A stretch of 64,000 bases of DNA, taken from Sporohalobacter salinus (GTDB lineage Bacteria; Bacillota; Halanaerobiia; Halobacteroidales; Acetohalobiaceae). The stretch is from positions 170,881 to 234,880 of the forward strand of contig NZ_JAFBEG010000002.1 in NCBI RefSeq assembly GCF_016908635.1. Direction: 5' to 3'. Under the pieces are notes generated by a model, which was not told the origin of the DNA, searched no databases, and worked only from the letters and a program-made list of their open reading frames with translations. Below are positions 34,092 through 42,705 of this stretch, piece by piece. Numbering within the stretch: position 1 is the first letter of the stretch; each line of letters opens with the position of its first letter. A program made the translations under genes and the position numbers.

Positions 34092-35075
34092 GTGCAAATA
34101 ATAATTTTGTTAGCAGTTTTTTTAATTACAATTATTACTGTAGTAGTTGTTTATAATTTATTGACTGCTAGAAGAACTAAAATTAAAGAAAGGTTGGATA
34201 AGTATTCTGCCATAGAAAGGGGAATGATGGGACAAGCAGTTACTTTTAATGTTCAAGAAGAAACAGTTGAGAAGGAAAGTTTGAAGGAGAGACTACTGAC
34301 AAATTTTAATCATTTTTTAACCTCTTTTTTGTTAACAGCTAGTTTAGAAGATGAACTACAGAAGACCAATCTTCCTCTTAAAGTTTCTGAATTTATTATT
34401 ATTGCTTTGATTTCGTGTTTTAGTTTGGGTTTAGTCGGAATTTTAATTAGCAATAACCTAATAGTTATCATTCTATTATTCTTGCTTGGATTGATAAGTC
34501 CTTATTTATATTTAAAGTATAGTCAGAAGAAAAGACTGGATAAATTTAATGAACAGATAATTGATTCACTAACAATTATTTCTAATTCCTTGAAAGCGGG
34601 ATATAGTTTTTTTCAGGCTATAGAAATGGTAGCTAAAGAAATGTCGGCTCCTATTTCCGAAGAATTTACTCGAGTTTTAAAAGAAATGAATTTAGGGGCT
34701 TCGCCTCAAGAGGCTTTGACTTCTTTAACAGAGAGGATTGAAAGTGAAGACCTCGATCTTGTAATTACAGCAGTCTTAATTCAAAGGCAGGTAGGCGGTA
34801 ACTTATCAGAGATATTAGATAGTATTTCTGATACTATTCGTGAACGGATTAAGATCAAAGGTGAGATTCAGACTTTGACAGCTCAAGGGAAAATGTCTGG
34901 AATTATTATTGCACTGCTGCCGATTAGTTTGGGAGGACTGTTATTTTTGATTAATCCTGAATATATGTCTCCTTTCTTTAAGCATCCGTTAGGACGAGCA
35001 ATGATTATAATTGGGATTATCTCTCAGATTTTAGGGGCAGCCCTAATCAAAAAAATAATTAATATCGAGGTATAA
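34092..35075 (+). CDS. tadB: Tad inner-membrane platform protein TadB
   Basis: 327 residues with an N-terminal membrane helix, two central helices (about 100-140) and two at the end. The T2SSF domain contains IIDSLTIISNSLKAGYSFFQ and LVITAVLIQRQVGGNLSEIL, as in TadB. It forms the platform on which CpaF acts, together with TadC. GTG 34092 was preferred to GTG 34089 because GGAGG ends at 34084, giving 7-base spacing. Confidence 0.9.
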   Translation: MQIIILLAVFLITIITVVVVYNLLTARRTKIKERLDKYSAIERGMMGQAVTFNVQEETVEKESLKERLLTNFNHFLTSFLLTASLEDELQKTNLPLKVSEFIIIALISCFSLGLVGILISNNLIVIILLFLLGLISPYLYLKYSQKKRLDKFNEQIIDSLTIISNSLKAGYSFFQAIEMVAKEMSAPISEEFTRVLKEMNLGASPQEALTSLTERIESEDLDLVITAVLIQRQVGGNLSEILDSISDTIRERIKIKGEIQTLTAQGKMSGIIIALLPISLGGLLFLINPEYMSPFFKHPLGRAMIIIGIISQILGAALIKKIINIEV

Positions 35076-35088
35076 GGAAGGGATTTAG

Positions 35089-36012
35089 ATGTTACTAGCA
35101 GGCAGTGTTTTTATAGTTGTAGTTGTTTTGACTTTGTTTGTAGGTTATTACTTTAATCAGCGTGACCAGAAAGTAAAAAAGAGGTTACAAAGATATGCCC
35201 AACTGCAGCGGGAAGCGCTTCCCCGCAAAGAGGAATTGAAACTTTCTTTTTGGGAACGAGTAATTAGACCAGGCCTTAGACAAGTAGCTGTCTTTTTTGT
35301 CAAGCTAACTCCTATGGGAGTTAAGGATAGTATCAGAAAAAGACTAATTTTAGCCGGGCGTCCTTTTGATTTAGAAGCTAAAGAATTTCTTGCTTTACAA
35401 GGTATTTTGATGGTGTTTTTACCTGTAGTTATTTTGGGGTTGCTGATAGTAACGGGAGTTAGTTGGAAACAAACTATGATTTACGTATTAATATTTGCTT
35501 TTGCTGGTTTTGTAATTCCTAGATTTTTATTAAGTAAGAAAATTTCTAAACGTCAAAAGAAGATACAGCAGTCATTACCCGATGTATTAGATTTATTGAC
35601 TGTCAGTGTAGAAGCAGGATTAGGCTTCGATTCTGCTTTAGTAAGAGTGGTTGATAAGATTGCTGGTCCTATTAGTGAAGAGTTTGAACGGCTCTTACAG
35701 GAAATTAGAATGGGCAAGCCCCGTCGTGATGCAATGAGAGATCTAGGAGAACGAACTAATGTAGATGATCTAATTACTTTTATTACAGCCATAGTTCAGG
35801 CTGATAAGTTAGGGGTTAGTATTGGAAAAGTGTTGCGGGTACAGTCAAAACAGATTCGCCAAAAGCGCCGCCAGCGGGCTGAAGCTCAAGCAATGAAGGC
35901 ACCTATTAAAATGTTATTACCACTGGTCTTCTTTATCTTTCCAACACTGTTCATTATTCTTCTAGGCCCAGCGGCAATTAAAGTTATGAATTCGCTGATG
36001 AAGTTAAATTAA
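35089..36012 (+). CDS. tadC: Tad inner-membrane platform protein TadC
   Basis: 307 residues. Membrane segments lie at about 3-20, 105-145 and 270-295. A T2SSF domain has LPDVLDLLTVSVEAGLGFDS and VDDLITFITAIVQADKLGVS, typical of TadC. A strongly basic loop (QIRQKRRQRAEAQAMKAP) precedes the last helices. It begins 13 bases after tadB and is the last recognisable Tad gene. Confidence 0.9.
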   Translation: MLLAGSVFIVVVVLTLFVGYYFNQRDQKVKKRLQRYAQLQREALPRKEELKLSFWERVIRPGLRQVAVFFVKLTPMGVKDSIRKRLILAGRPFDLEAKEFLALQGILMVFLPVVILGLLIVTGVSWKQTMIYVLIFAFAGFVIPRFLLSKKISKRQKKIQQSLPDVLDLLTVSVEAGLGFDSALVRVVDKIAGPISEEFERLLQEIRMGKPRRDAMRDLGERTNVDDLITFITAIVQADKLGVSIGKVLRVQSKQIRQKRRQRAEAQAMKAPIKMLLPLVFFIFPTLFIILLGPAAIKVMNSLMKLN

Positions 36013-36041
36013 ATAAGTACTATTAAGGTAGTGATTATATA

Positions 36042-36386
36042 ATGAAGTTAATTAATCAATCTAAAGACCTTAAAATAATAGAAGATTTATCTAAGGCAGT
36101 GACTTTCTGGCAGCGAATGGTAGGCTTATTGGGGAAGGAAGATCTTTCATTAAATAAAGGATTATTAATTACCCCTTGTAAGATAATTCATACCTTCTTT
36201 ATGAAGTTTCCGCTAGCTCTTATATTTTTAGATGACAGTAATCAGGTAGTTGAGTTAATTACTTATTTACAACCTAATCGAGTATCTCCTTTTGTATCGT
36301 CGGCTGTGAAAGTTATTGAATTAAAAGCCCGACAGAATTTAGAAAAGAAGATAGAACTAGGAGATCAATTAGTTATACTAAATTGA
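36042..36386 (+). CDS. DUF192 family protein
   Basis: A 114-residue protein of the small all-beta DUF192 family. It contains TFWQRMVGLLGKEDLSLNKG, CKIIHTFFMKFPLALIFLD and VIELKA in family order. No signal peptide is present, although many members have one. It follows tadC after 29 bases, and DUF192 genes are often found at the end of Tad loci in Gram-positive genomes. No function is established. Confidence 0.8.
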   Translation: MKLINQSKDLKIIEDLSKAVTFWQRMVGLLGKEDLSLNKGLLITPCKIIHTFFMKFPLALIFLDDSNQVVELITYLQPNRVSPFVSSAVKVIELKARQNLEKKIELGDQLVILN

Positions 36387-36478
36387 GGTTGTATAAGTCA
36401 ATAAAAAAATGTATAATTAATAATGGAAGCAATAAGTTGAGCATATAATGAGAGTAGAAGAAAGGAAGTACGAATTAT

Positions 36479-37636
36479 ATGTCTTTAGTAGCATCAAATA
36501 GCTGTGATAGATATGAAGAAGATGTAGTAAAAGAAGCGGTTCGAAAATCTGTAGATGAATTAGGTGGGCTAGATAAGTTTGTTTCTAAAGATGATCAAGT
36601 TTTGATTAAACCTAATTTATTAAGCCCTAAAGCTCCGAAAGAAGCAATTACTACTCATCCTTTAGTGTTAAAGGCAGTAATTGAGTTAGTTCAGCAATTG
36701 GGAGCTATACCAGTAGTTGGCGAAAGCTCAGGTGGCTTTTTAGTAGAAGAGTCGTTAACTGCTCAGGCTTTCGACAAAACTGGGACTAGAGATGTTTGTC
36801 AACAGCTAGATGTAGAAATGATTAATTTTGATCGGGTAGCAACTAGAAAGGTTGTTAATCCTGGCAGTACCGTTGAAAATTTCAAATTGCCGCTTCCAGT
36901 TTTAGAAGCTGACTTTATTATTTCTTTACCTAAATTGAAGACTCATGGTTTAACATTATTTACAGGGGCGGTTAAGAATCTCTATGGTGTAATTCCAGGT
37001 ATGAAAAAGATGGAGTATCATCGTCGTTTTCCTAATCCTAATCAATTCATGGAAGTAATTGTAGATATTTTAGAATTAGTTGGCGCTGATTTAGCTATTA
37101 TGGATGGAATTATTGGTTTGGCTGGTGATGGGCCAGGGAGCAGTGGTATTCCTTGTGAGGTAGGAAGCATATTGGCCAGTAATGATTTAGTGGCTTTAGA
37201 TATAGTAGCAGCTAGTTATTTAGGTTATAGTGATAGTCAGATAAAGTATTTAAATCTAGCAGCCCAGCGTGAATTAGGTATAGCTGAGCTTAATAAGATT
37301 AGAACTAAAGGTGATTTCAGCCAGCCGGAGTATAAGAAGTATGATTTACCGTCGAATGTTTTGTTGTCATATCTACCGAACTTTCTGTTGCGTTTATTAT
37401 CTCAGGTATTGATGTCAAAACCGGTTATTGATCAGCAAAGCTGCACTCAATGTAAAAGTTGTTTGGATAGCTGTCCACAGCAAGCAATTGTCGAACAGAA
37501 GAATGGAGAAGACAATCATTTAGAAATTGATGAAAGTAAATGTATTAAATGTCTTTGTTGCCAGGAAATTTGTCCATTTGATGCTATTAGACTGAAAGAG
37601 AATCTATTATTTAAATTTTTGCGTTATTTAGGATAG
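36479..37636 (+). CDS. DUF362 protein with two 4Fe-4S clusters
   Basis: 385 residues. Residues 1-300 are a DUF362 domain (DQVLIKPNLLSPKAP, TTHPLVLKAVIELV, GESSGG, LPKLKTHGLTLFTGAVKNLYG). The C-terminus is a bacterial-type ferredoxin with CTQCKSCLDSC (first cluster ligands) and CIKCLCCQEIC (second). It is probably a redox protein acting on an unknown substrate. It has its own spacer from the DUF192 gene and is followed by the sigH promoter. Confidence 0.85.
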   Translation: MSLVASNSCDRYEEDVVKEAVRKSVDELGGLDKFVSKDDQVLIKPNLLSPKAPKEAITTHPLVLKAVIELVQQLGAIPVVGESSGGFLVEESLTAQAFDKTGTRDVCQQLDVEMINFDRVATRKVVNPGSTVENFKLPLPVLEADFIISLPKLKTHGLTLFTGAVKNLYGVIPGMKKMEYHRRFPNPNQFMEVIVDILELVGADLAIMDGIIGLAGDGPGSSGIPCEVGSILASNDLVALDIVAASYLGYSDSQIKYLNLAAQRELGIAELNKIRTKGDFSQPEYKKYDLPSNVLLSYLPNFLLRLLSQVLMSKPVIDQQSCTQCKSCLDSCPQQAIVEQKNGEDNHLEIDESKCIKCLCCQEICPFDAIRLKENLLFKFLRYLG

Positions 37637-37655
37637 ATTTGAAAATGATTAGACT

Positions 37656-37684
37656 TTGACTACCCATAATGATTATGGTATAAT
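37656..37684 (+). promoter_or_regulatory. Sigma-A promoter for sigH
   Basis: TTGACT (37656-37661) and TATAAT (37679-37684) with exactly 17 bases between, about 40 bases before the sigH start. Confidence 0.72.
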
Positions 37685-37725
37685 GATAGACAGTTAAAAT
37701 ATGTATGAGGGTGGGGGATAAATTA

Positions 37726-38391
37726 ATGGGTGAGCCTGAGCAAAAATTCAAGAGTAAATATGATGAAATGCCTGAACAAGAAGTTATTGATTTAGCTCAG
37801 AATGGGGACAAGCTAGCAGAAGAATATCTATTAGATAATAATATTGATATAGTATATGCTAAATCAAAGCTATTTTACATTAAAGGTTTAGACAAAGATG
37901 ATGTAATTCAAGAAGGCTTAGTCGGGCTCTATAAAGCAATTCGAGATTATAAAGAGCAGCGGGCAGCATCATTTAGAGGTTTTGCTCATTTATGTGTTAG
38001 TCGGCAATTGATTTCAGCTATTAAGACGGCCAACCGTCAGAAACATATGCCTTTGAATACTTCTACTTCAATTGATAAGAAGTTGAAATATTCAAAAGAC
38101 GATGGTGGACGTGGTCGAACCCTACTTGATGTATTACCCGATGAAAATAATGATCCCCAGACTGACTTGGTTAATCGCGAGTTAGTAGATGAGGTTACAT
38201 ATGAACTGCAGGAAATGTTAACTGAATTAGAATGGAATGTCTTTAGTAGTTACCTGCAGGCTAAGTCATATAAAGAGATTGCTAAGGAGATTGATGGTAG
38301 TGTCAAGACAGTAGATAACGCTCTTCAAAGAGCTAGGAGAAAGATCGATGAACTAAAACGGAATCTACAAGATGAAGTAGTTAATCAGTAA
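37726..38391 (+). CDS. sigH: RNA polymerase sigma-H factor (SigH/Spo0H type)
   Basis: A 221-residue sigma-70 family factor. Region 2 spans about 20-100 with KDDVIQEGLVGLYKAIRDY and SFRGFAHLCVSRQLISAIKT. Region 4 has LTELEWNVFSSYLQAKSYKE and the helix-turn-helix DGSVKTVDNALQRARRK. Order and length match Firmicute SigH, which directs early stationary-phase, competence and sporulation genes. ATG 37726 was chosen because a G-rich ribosome site (GGGTGGGGG) precedes it; ATG 37705 lies before that site. A hairpin terminator follows. Its neighbour downstream, comFA, is a competence gene. Confidence 0.9.
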   Translation: MGEPEQKFKSKYDEMPEQEVIDLAQNGDKLAEEYLLDNNIDIVYAKSKLFYIKGLDKDDVIQEGLVGLYKAIRDYKEQRAASFRGFAHLCVSRQLISAIKTANRQKHMPLNTSTSIDKKLKYSKDDGGRGRTLLDVLPDENNDPQTDLVNRELVDEVTYELQEMLTELEWNVFSSYLQAKSYKEIAKEIDGSVKTVDNALQRARRKIDELKRNLQDEVVNQ

Positions 38392-38444
38392 CTAGCTTAT
38401 GTTTTTCATTCAAATATTGACAGCTATGAATTAATTAATAAACT

Positions 38445-38481
38445 AAACGTTGTCTTCTTATTTCTTAGGAGGACAGCGTTT
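38445..38481 (+). terminator. Terminator after sigH
   Basis: AAACGTTGTCTTCT / GGAGGACAGCGTTT pairs over 14 bases with four G-U pairs and a 9-base loop, then TATTATTCT. It lies 53 bases after the sigH stop. Confidence 0.6.
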
Positions 38482-38557
38482 TATTATTCTGCTGCTTGTT
38501 GTTTTGGGTAATTTAAGGATGGTTGTGTTGACTTTGCTCAGTATTGAGGTGGGAAGC

Positions 38558-40438
38558 ATGAAAGAAGTAGGTTATGTCATCTATCTTCTGTTCGTTAAAA
38601 GAGAGGAATTTAGTCTCAATATAGCTTTGAATCCTAGATATGAATTAAGCTATTTATTACAAACTAAGAAGAGGTCTTCTAAAGATTTAAAAGCATATAG
38701 ATTAACTAAGCCGCTGCCGATTGGTCTAGCAAATTATATTCATCAGGAATTAACTAGTTGTTTAGAACATAAGAATTTACAGAAGATAAACCAAAGAGGA
38801 AGTTTATTTAATAGATTAAAAGTGAAGTTTGGGTTGAAAAAACAGGGAATAGAGGGAGTAATAGCAGATTATAGTCAGAAAATAGAAAAAATTTTGGCTT
38901 ATTATAATTTAGAGGATTACAGTCAAGTAAGTAAAGTGGAGCCAGAGAAGCATTTCGACTTTCCCACGCGTAAAGAAATTATAAGAGTTCAAAGAGTGTT
39001 GCAAGGACGAATCCTTTATTACAATGAAATAAAACATGCTTTAGGTGAAAATAGAAATAGACTTACGGTTTCTTTATCTATTTTATTACAAGTCTTAAAA
39101 TTGGAATCTAAACTTAAGATTAAATCAGGAATAACTTATCGTAGTCATAATGACTTGGTTTGTCAACGCTGTGGTCAGAGACAAGATTTGATTGAGATAA
39201 ACTGTAATTACTGTGGAATGAAAGATTACTATTGTGCTAAATGTATTCAGATGGGGCAGGCAAGGATCTGTCGTCCACTTTATGTTTTTAAACTAGTTGA
39301 GAATAATAGTTTAATTAAATCAAGGAGAAGGAAGGAGCAAAAAGTAGAACCAAAGTTGGAGTTTGATTTGACTCCTGTTCAGTGTAAAGCCGGAAAAGAG
39401 CTAGTAGACTTTATTTCTAGTTCGCAAAATGAAGCATTAGTCTGGGCTGTTTGTGGTGCTGGGAAGACGGAGGTTTCTTTTCAGGCAATTGCTGAGATTC
39501 TAACGAAAGGCGGTGACATTCTATTTGCTATTCCGCGAAAGGATGCGGTAATTGAATTAGCACCTAGATTGGAAGCGAGCTTTCCTGATTTTGAGGTTAG
39601 TATTTTACATGGCAGTTCGGAGTATAAGTATAGAGCAGCTAAGATAACTATTGCTACTACTCATCAGGTATTGAGATTTAAAGATAGATTTGATTTAGTT
39701 ATACTGGATGAAATGGATGCTTTTCCTTATCAAGGAAATGAGATGCTACAAAATGCTGTTTATCGTGCCTGTCATCCAGATGGAAAGCTAATTTTTATGA
39801 CAGCAACCCCGGGGAATGAATTAAGATCTTTTAGAGATCATAAAGATAAACTGATAGTTAAGATTCCTGCTCGTTATCATGGTTATCCTGTGCCTGAACC
39901 TGAATTGTTGACTGCAGAATTAGATTATAGTCGTGAAGCTAACATTTTAGAGATGCCGGCCAAAGTAATAAAGTTGATCTATCGTTCAGTTAAAAAGGAT
40001 CTGTCTCAACTTTTTATTTTTTTGCCAACAAGGGAGTTAGTTGAATTAGTCGGTAGTAAATTACAAAAGAAGTTACCTAAGGAAAATAATCAATCCTGGG
40101 TAGAATATAGTCATGCTCAGGATAATGCTCGAAGCAAAAAACGGAATAATTTCTGTGCTGGAGAGTATCCGATTTTAGTTTCCACAACTATTATGGAGCG
40201 GGCTATTACTGTTTCTAAAGCTAATGTATTAGTTTTATTTGCAGATTGGAAGTCTATTTTTACTGTACCAACATTAATTCAGATGGCCGGCAGAGTAGGC
40301 CGTTCAATAGAGCATCCTGAGGGGAGTGTTTGGTTTGTAGGCAATAGTATTACTGCTGAAATGAGACAGGCTAAGAGAAGAATCCAAAATTTAAATCAGG
40401 AAGCTAGGCTGCAGGGGCACATAAAAGAGCAAAATTAG
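38558..40438 (+). CDS. comFA: ComFA-like competence DNA helicase
   Basis: 626 residues. An N-terminal variable part of about 200 residues precedes a zinc-binding four-cysteine region (CQRCGQ, then CNYCG and YYCAKC). The DEAD/DEAH-type helicase core follows: Q motif FDLTPVQCKAG, Walker A VCGAGKTEVS, motif II LDEMDAF (DEMD rather than DEAD), motif III MTATPG, motif VI QMAGRVGRS. ComFA drives single-stranded DNA uptake in competent Firmicutes. ATG 38558 follows GAGGTGGG; a longer frame from 38450 has no ribosome site and runs through the sigH terminator. It is followed by comFC, as in Bacillus, with no comFB. Confidence 0.87.
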   Translation: MKEVGYVIYLLFVKREEFSLNIALNPRYELSYLLQTKKRSSKDLKAYRLTKPLPIGLANYIHQELTSCLEHKNLQKINQRGSLFNRLKVKFGLKKQGIEGVIADYSQKIEKILAYYNLEDYSQVSKVEPEKHFDFPTRKEIIRVQRVLQGRILYYNEIKHALGENRNRLTVSLSILLQVLKLESKLKIKSGITYRSHNDLVCQRCGQRQDLIEINCNYCGMKDYYCAKCIQMGQARICRPLYVFKLVENNSLIKSRRRKEQKVEPKLEFDLTPVQCKAGKELVDFISSSQNEALVWAVCGAGKTEVSFQAIAEILTKGGDILFAIPRKDAVIELAPRLEASFPDFEVSILHGSSEYKYRAAKITIATTHQVLRFKDRFDLVILDEMDAFPYQGNEMLQNAVYRACHPDGKLIFMTATPGNELRSFRDHKDKLIVKIPARYHGYPVPEPELLTAELDYSREANILEMPAKVIKLIYRSVKKDLSQLFIFLPTRELVELVGSKLQKKLPKENNQSWVEYSHAQDNARSKKRNNFCAGEYPILVSTTIMERAITVSKANVLVLFADWKSIFTVPTLIQMAGRVGRSIEHPEGSVWFVGNSITAEMRQAKRRIQNLNQEARLQGHIKEQN

Positions 40439-40454
40439 TAGGAGAGTGAAATTG

Positions 40455-41204
40455 ATGGAAGTATTGTATGATTTATGGAGAGGACTGTTAAATTTAATAT
40501 ATCCTCACCCAGCTAAATGTCTTTATTGTGATAGTGAAAAAATGATTTCCAGTCAAATACAGTTATGTCGAGACTGTTTAAGTCAGATTGAATATATTAC
40601 TGATAATTATTGTATAAGCTGTGGCAAACCGATGAATGATAAAGATAAAAAATGCAGTACCTGTCAAGAGCGAAAATATTATTTTAATCAAGCTAGGGCA
40701 GTAGCTCTTTATAGTGGTAGTTTAGTTGATTATATTCATCGATTAAAATATCAAGGTGAACAGATATTAGCTAAACCGCTAGGGAAACTTTTAGGGATCT
40801 GTGGTACTAAATTTTATGATTTACAGGAAATAGATCTAATATTATCGGTGCCGATGGCAGTTGAAAAGTTTAAATCTCGCGGTTTTAATCAAGCCCATCT
40901 TCTAGCTTTAGAGGTGGGGAATTATTTTAAATTGCCTGTTAATAATGGAGTTTTACGGCGAGCAGTTAATACCGTAAGTCAGAGTAAGTTATCCCCGGCA
41001 GAGAGAAAAAAGAATGTCAGTAATATCTTCTATTGTGAGCCGGATAGACTAGGAATGATAGAAGATAAAGATTTATTATTGATTGATGATATCTATACTA
41101 CAGGGGCTACTGTTAATGAATGTGCTAAGGTGCTTCAACGAGCAGGTGCAGCGAGTGTTTCGGTTTTAACTTTAGCGACTGGACAACAAATAGAAAATAC
41201 ATGA
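40455..41204 (+). CDS. comFC: ComFC-family amidophosphoribosyltransferase-like protein
   Basis: 249 residues. The N-terminal zinc ribbon has CLYCDSEK, CRDCLSQ, CISCGKP and CSTCQERK. The phosphoribosyltransferase fold has FKSRGFNQAHLLA, QSKLSPAERKKNV and the PRPP loop LLIDDIYTTGATV. ComFC/GntX proteins take part in DNA uptake by an unclear mechanism. AGGAG lies about 10 bases before ATG 40455; TTG 40452 and GTG 40446 are in frame but less likely or too close. It directly follows comFA. Confidence 0.88.
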   Translation: MEVLYDLWRGLLNLIYPHPAKCLYCDSEKMISSQIQLCRDCLSQIEYITDNYCISCGKPMNDKDKKCSTCQERKYYFNQARAVALYSGSLVDYIHRLKYQGEQILAKPLGKLLGICGTKFYDLQEIDLILSVPMAVEKFKSRGFNQAHLLALEVGNYFKLPVNNGVLRRAVNTVSQSKLSPAERKKNVSNIFYCEPDRLGMIEDKDLLLIDDIYTTGATVNECAKVLQRAGAASVSVLTLATGQQIENT

Positions 41205-41308
41205 CGGGATAAATGTTTAACTTTATTTTAAATGCAGGAAATATGTAGTTAATCATTGAAATATAAAGTACAAGTAAATTAATTGCTATTTTCAAGGAGG
41301 GAATTAAA

Positions 41309-41710
41309 ATGGGATTAAAAAAATGTAATCGCTGTGGTCAAGTATTTGCATCTAATCATAAAGATATTTGTCCAGATTGTGAAGATGAAATCGAAGAGAA
41401 TTTTAAAAAGGTAAGGGACTATATTTATGATAATGGACAAGCTAGTATTCCCCAAATTCATGAAGAAACAGGGGTTAGTATTAAAGAAATAAAACAGTTT
41501 ATTCGAGAAGGTCGTCTAGTAGAGTATGATATAGATGTAAGTGTTGAATGTAAAAAGTGTGGAAAAAAGATTAAGAGCGGGAATTACTGTAGTGAGTGTA
41601 CAGAAGAATTATCTAAGGGTTTAAGTAGTAAGGAAGAAGAATCTAAAAAAGACATAAAAACTACTAAAACAGGTAAGATGCATACACGTCGAGATCGAAG
41701 AAAGAAGTAA
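41309..41710 (+). CDS. yvyF: YvyF-like flagellar operon protein (TIGR03826)
   Basis: 133 residues with an N-terminal zinc ribbon (CNRCGQ, CPDCEDE). A winged-helix-like segment (VRDYIYDNGQASIPQI, VSIKEIKQFIREGRL) and a second Cys pair set (CKKCGKK, CSEC) follow, with a basic tail. This matches the family found between comFC and flgM in Firmicutes. Its function is not settled; a regulatory role is presumed. AAGGAGGG precedes the ATG. Confidence 0.85.
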   Translation: MGLKKCNRCGQVFASNHKDICPDCEDEIEENFKKVRDYIYDNGQASIPQIHEETGVSIKEIKQFIREGRLVEYDIDVSVECKKCGKKIKSGNYCSECTEELSKGLSSKEEESKKDIKTTKTGKMHTRRDRRKK

Positions 41711-41886
41711 AGGGGTTAATAGGGCAAAAAAACAGAGTTAATTGTTATAGATTGCATTTAATAATAATTAATCTGGATTTGAAATGATTAAGATATTTTG
41801 CTTTTTATCGATATAAATAATAAGAGTGATAAATTTTTAGTTTCAGAGTTATTTTATTTAAGGAGAGAGAAAGCGGGTGATTAGTT

Positions 41887-42174
41887 ATGAAAATTTCCAG
41901 TGAACAGTTGGGTCAGGTACTTAAGGTCTATAACCAAAAGAAGTCTTCTAAGTCTACTTCAGAAGCAAAAAAGACTAAAGGAGATAAACTGTCAATTTCC
42001 ACTGGAGCTAAAGAATTACAAGAGGCTAAGAAAGCTTTAAAAAATCAACCGCAGATTCGCAAAGAAAAGGTTGAAAGATTAAAGAAACAGATTAAGACAG
42101 GAAATTATAATGTATCAGGAGAAGAAGTAGCTGAAAAGATGTTATCTCGGACTATTGTCGATAATCTAGTCTAG
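41887..42174 (+). CDS. flgM: Anti-sigma-28 factor FlgM
   Basis: A 95-residue protein, disordered and Lys-rich in its first half (SKSTSEAKKTKGDKLSIS). The C-terminal sigma-binding helices have VERLKKQIKTGNYNVSGEEV and AEKMLSRTIVDNL. It holds the flagellar sigma factor inactive until the hook is complete, when it is exported. It begins the flgM-flgN-flgK-flgL series. The 176-base spacer upstream has no clear promoter. Confidence 0.9.
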   Translation: MKISSEQLGQVLKVYNQKKSSKSTSEAKKTKGDKLSISTGAKELQEAKKALKNQPQIRKEKVERLKKQIKTGNYNVSGEEVAEKMLSRTIVDNLV

Positions 42175-42193
42175 TTAGGAAGTGAGATAGCTT

Positions 42194-42694
42194 ATGATTG
42201 ATAAATTAATAGAAATCCTACAGGCAGAGTATCAGATTTATCAAGAACTCTATCAGTTAAGTGAAGAAAAACAGGAGATCATTATTGATAATCAGGTTGA
42301 TGATCTTTTAGAAATAATCGAAGAGGAACAAGAAGAGATAAAGAAGATTGATAAACTAGAAGGAAAAAGAATAGATGTTTTAGAAAAAATTGCGGCTAAA
42401 AATTCATTACAAAAGGATGAACTTTCATTTGATAAGCTGATGGAGTTAATTAATGATCCAGAAAAAAGTAAGCTAGAGGAAATTAGAACTGAGATTTTAG
42501 ACTTACTAGAAGAAATACAAGAGACGAATAAGACTAACGCTGATTTAATTAGAGAATCTTTACAGTTAACAGATTATACACTACAGTTATTGACTGATAG
42601 TGATATCGGTAAAACTAATACTTATAAAAAGCCAGGCGATAAGAAGCAAGATGATAATGATCAACCGCGGAGAATTATCGACCAGAAAGTCTAG
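42194..42694 (+). CDS. flgN: FlgN-like flagellar export chaperone
   Basis: A 166-residue all-helical acidic protein of the FlgN family, with coiled coil over about 5-110 (YQELYQLSEEKQEIIIDNQV) and a polar disordered C-terminus. It is expected to escort FlgK and FlgL to the export gate. Its place, 19 bases after flgM and 11 before flgK, matches Bacillus yvyG. Confidence 0.87.
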   Translation: MIDKLIEILQAEYQIYQELYQLSEEKQEIIIDNQVDDLLEIIEEEQEEIKKIDKLEGKRIDVLEKIAAKNSLQKDELSFDKLMELINDPEKSKLEEIRTEILDLLEEIQETNKTNADLIRESLQLTDYTLQLLTDSDIGKTNTYKKPGDKKQDDNDQPRRIIDQKV

Positions 42695-42705
42695 GAGGGG
42701 ACATT

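Noticed and set aside
38450..38557. N-terminal extension of ComFA by 36 residues
   Set aside because: It begins inside the sigH terminator hairpin and has no ribosome site, whereas ATG 38558 has GAGGTGGG.
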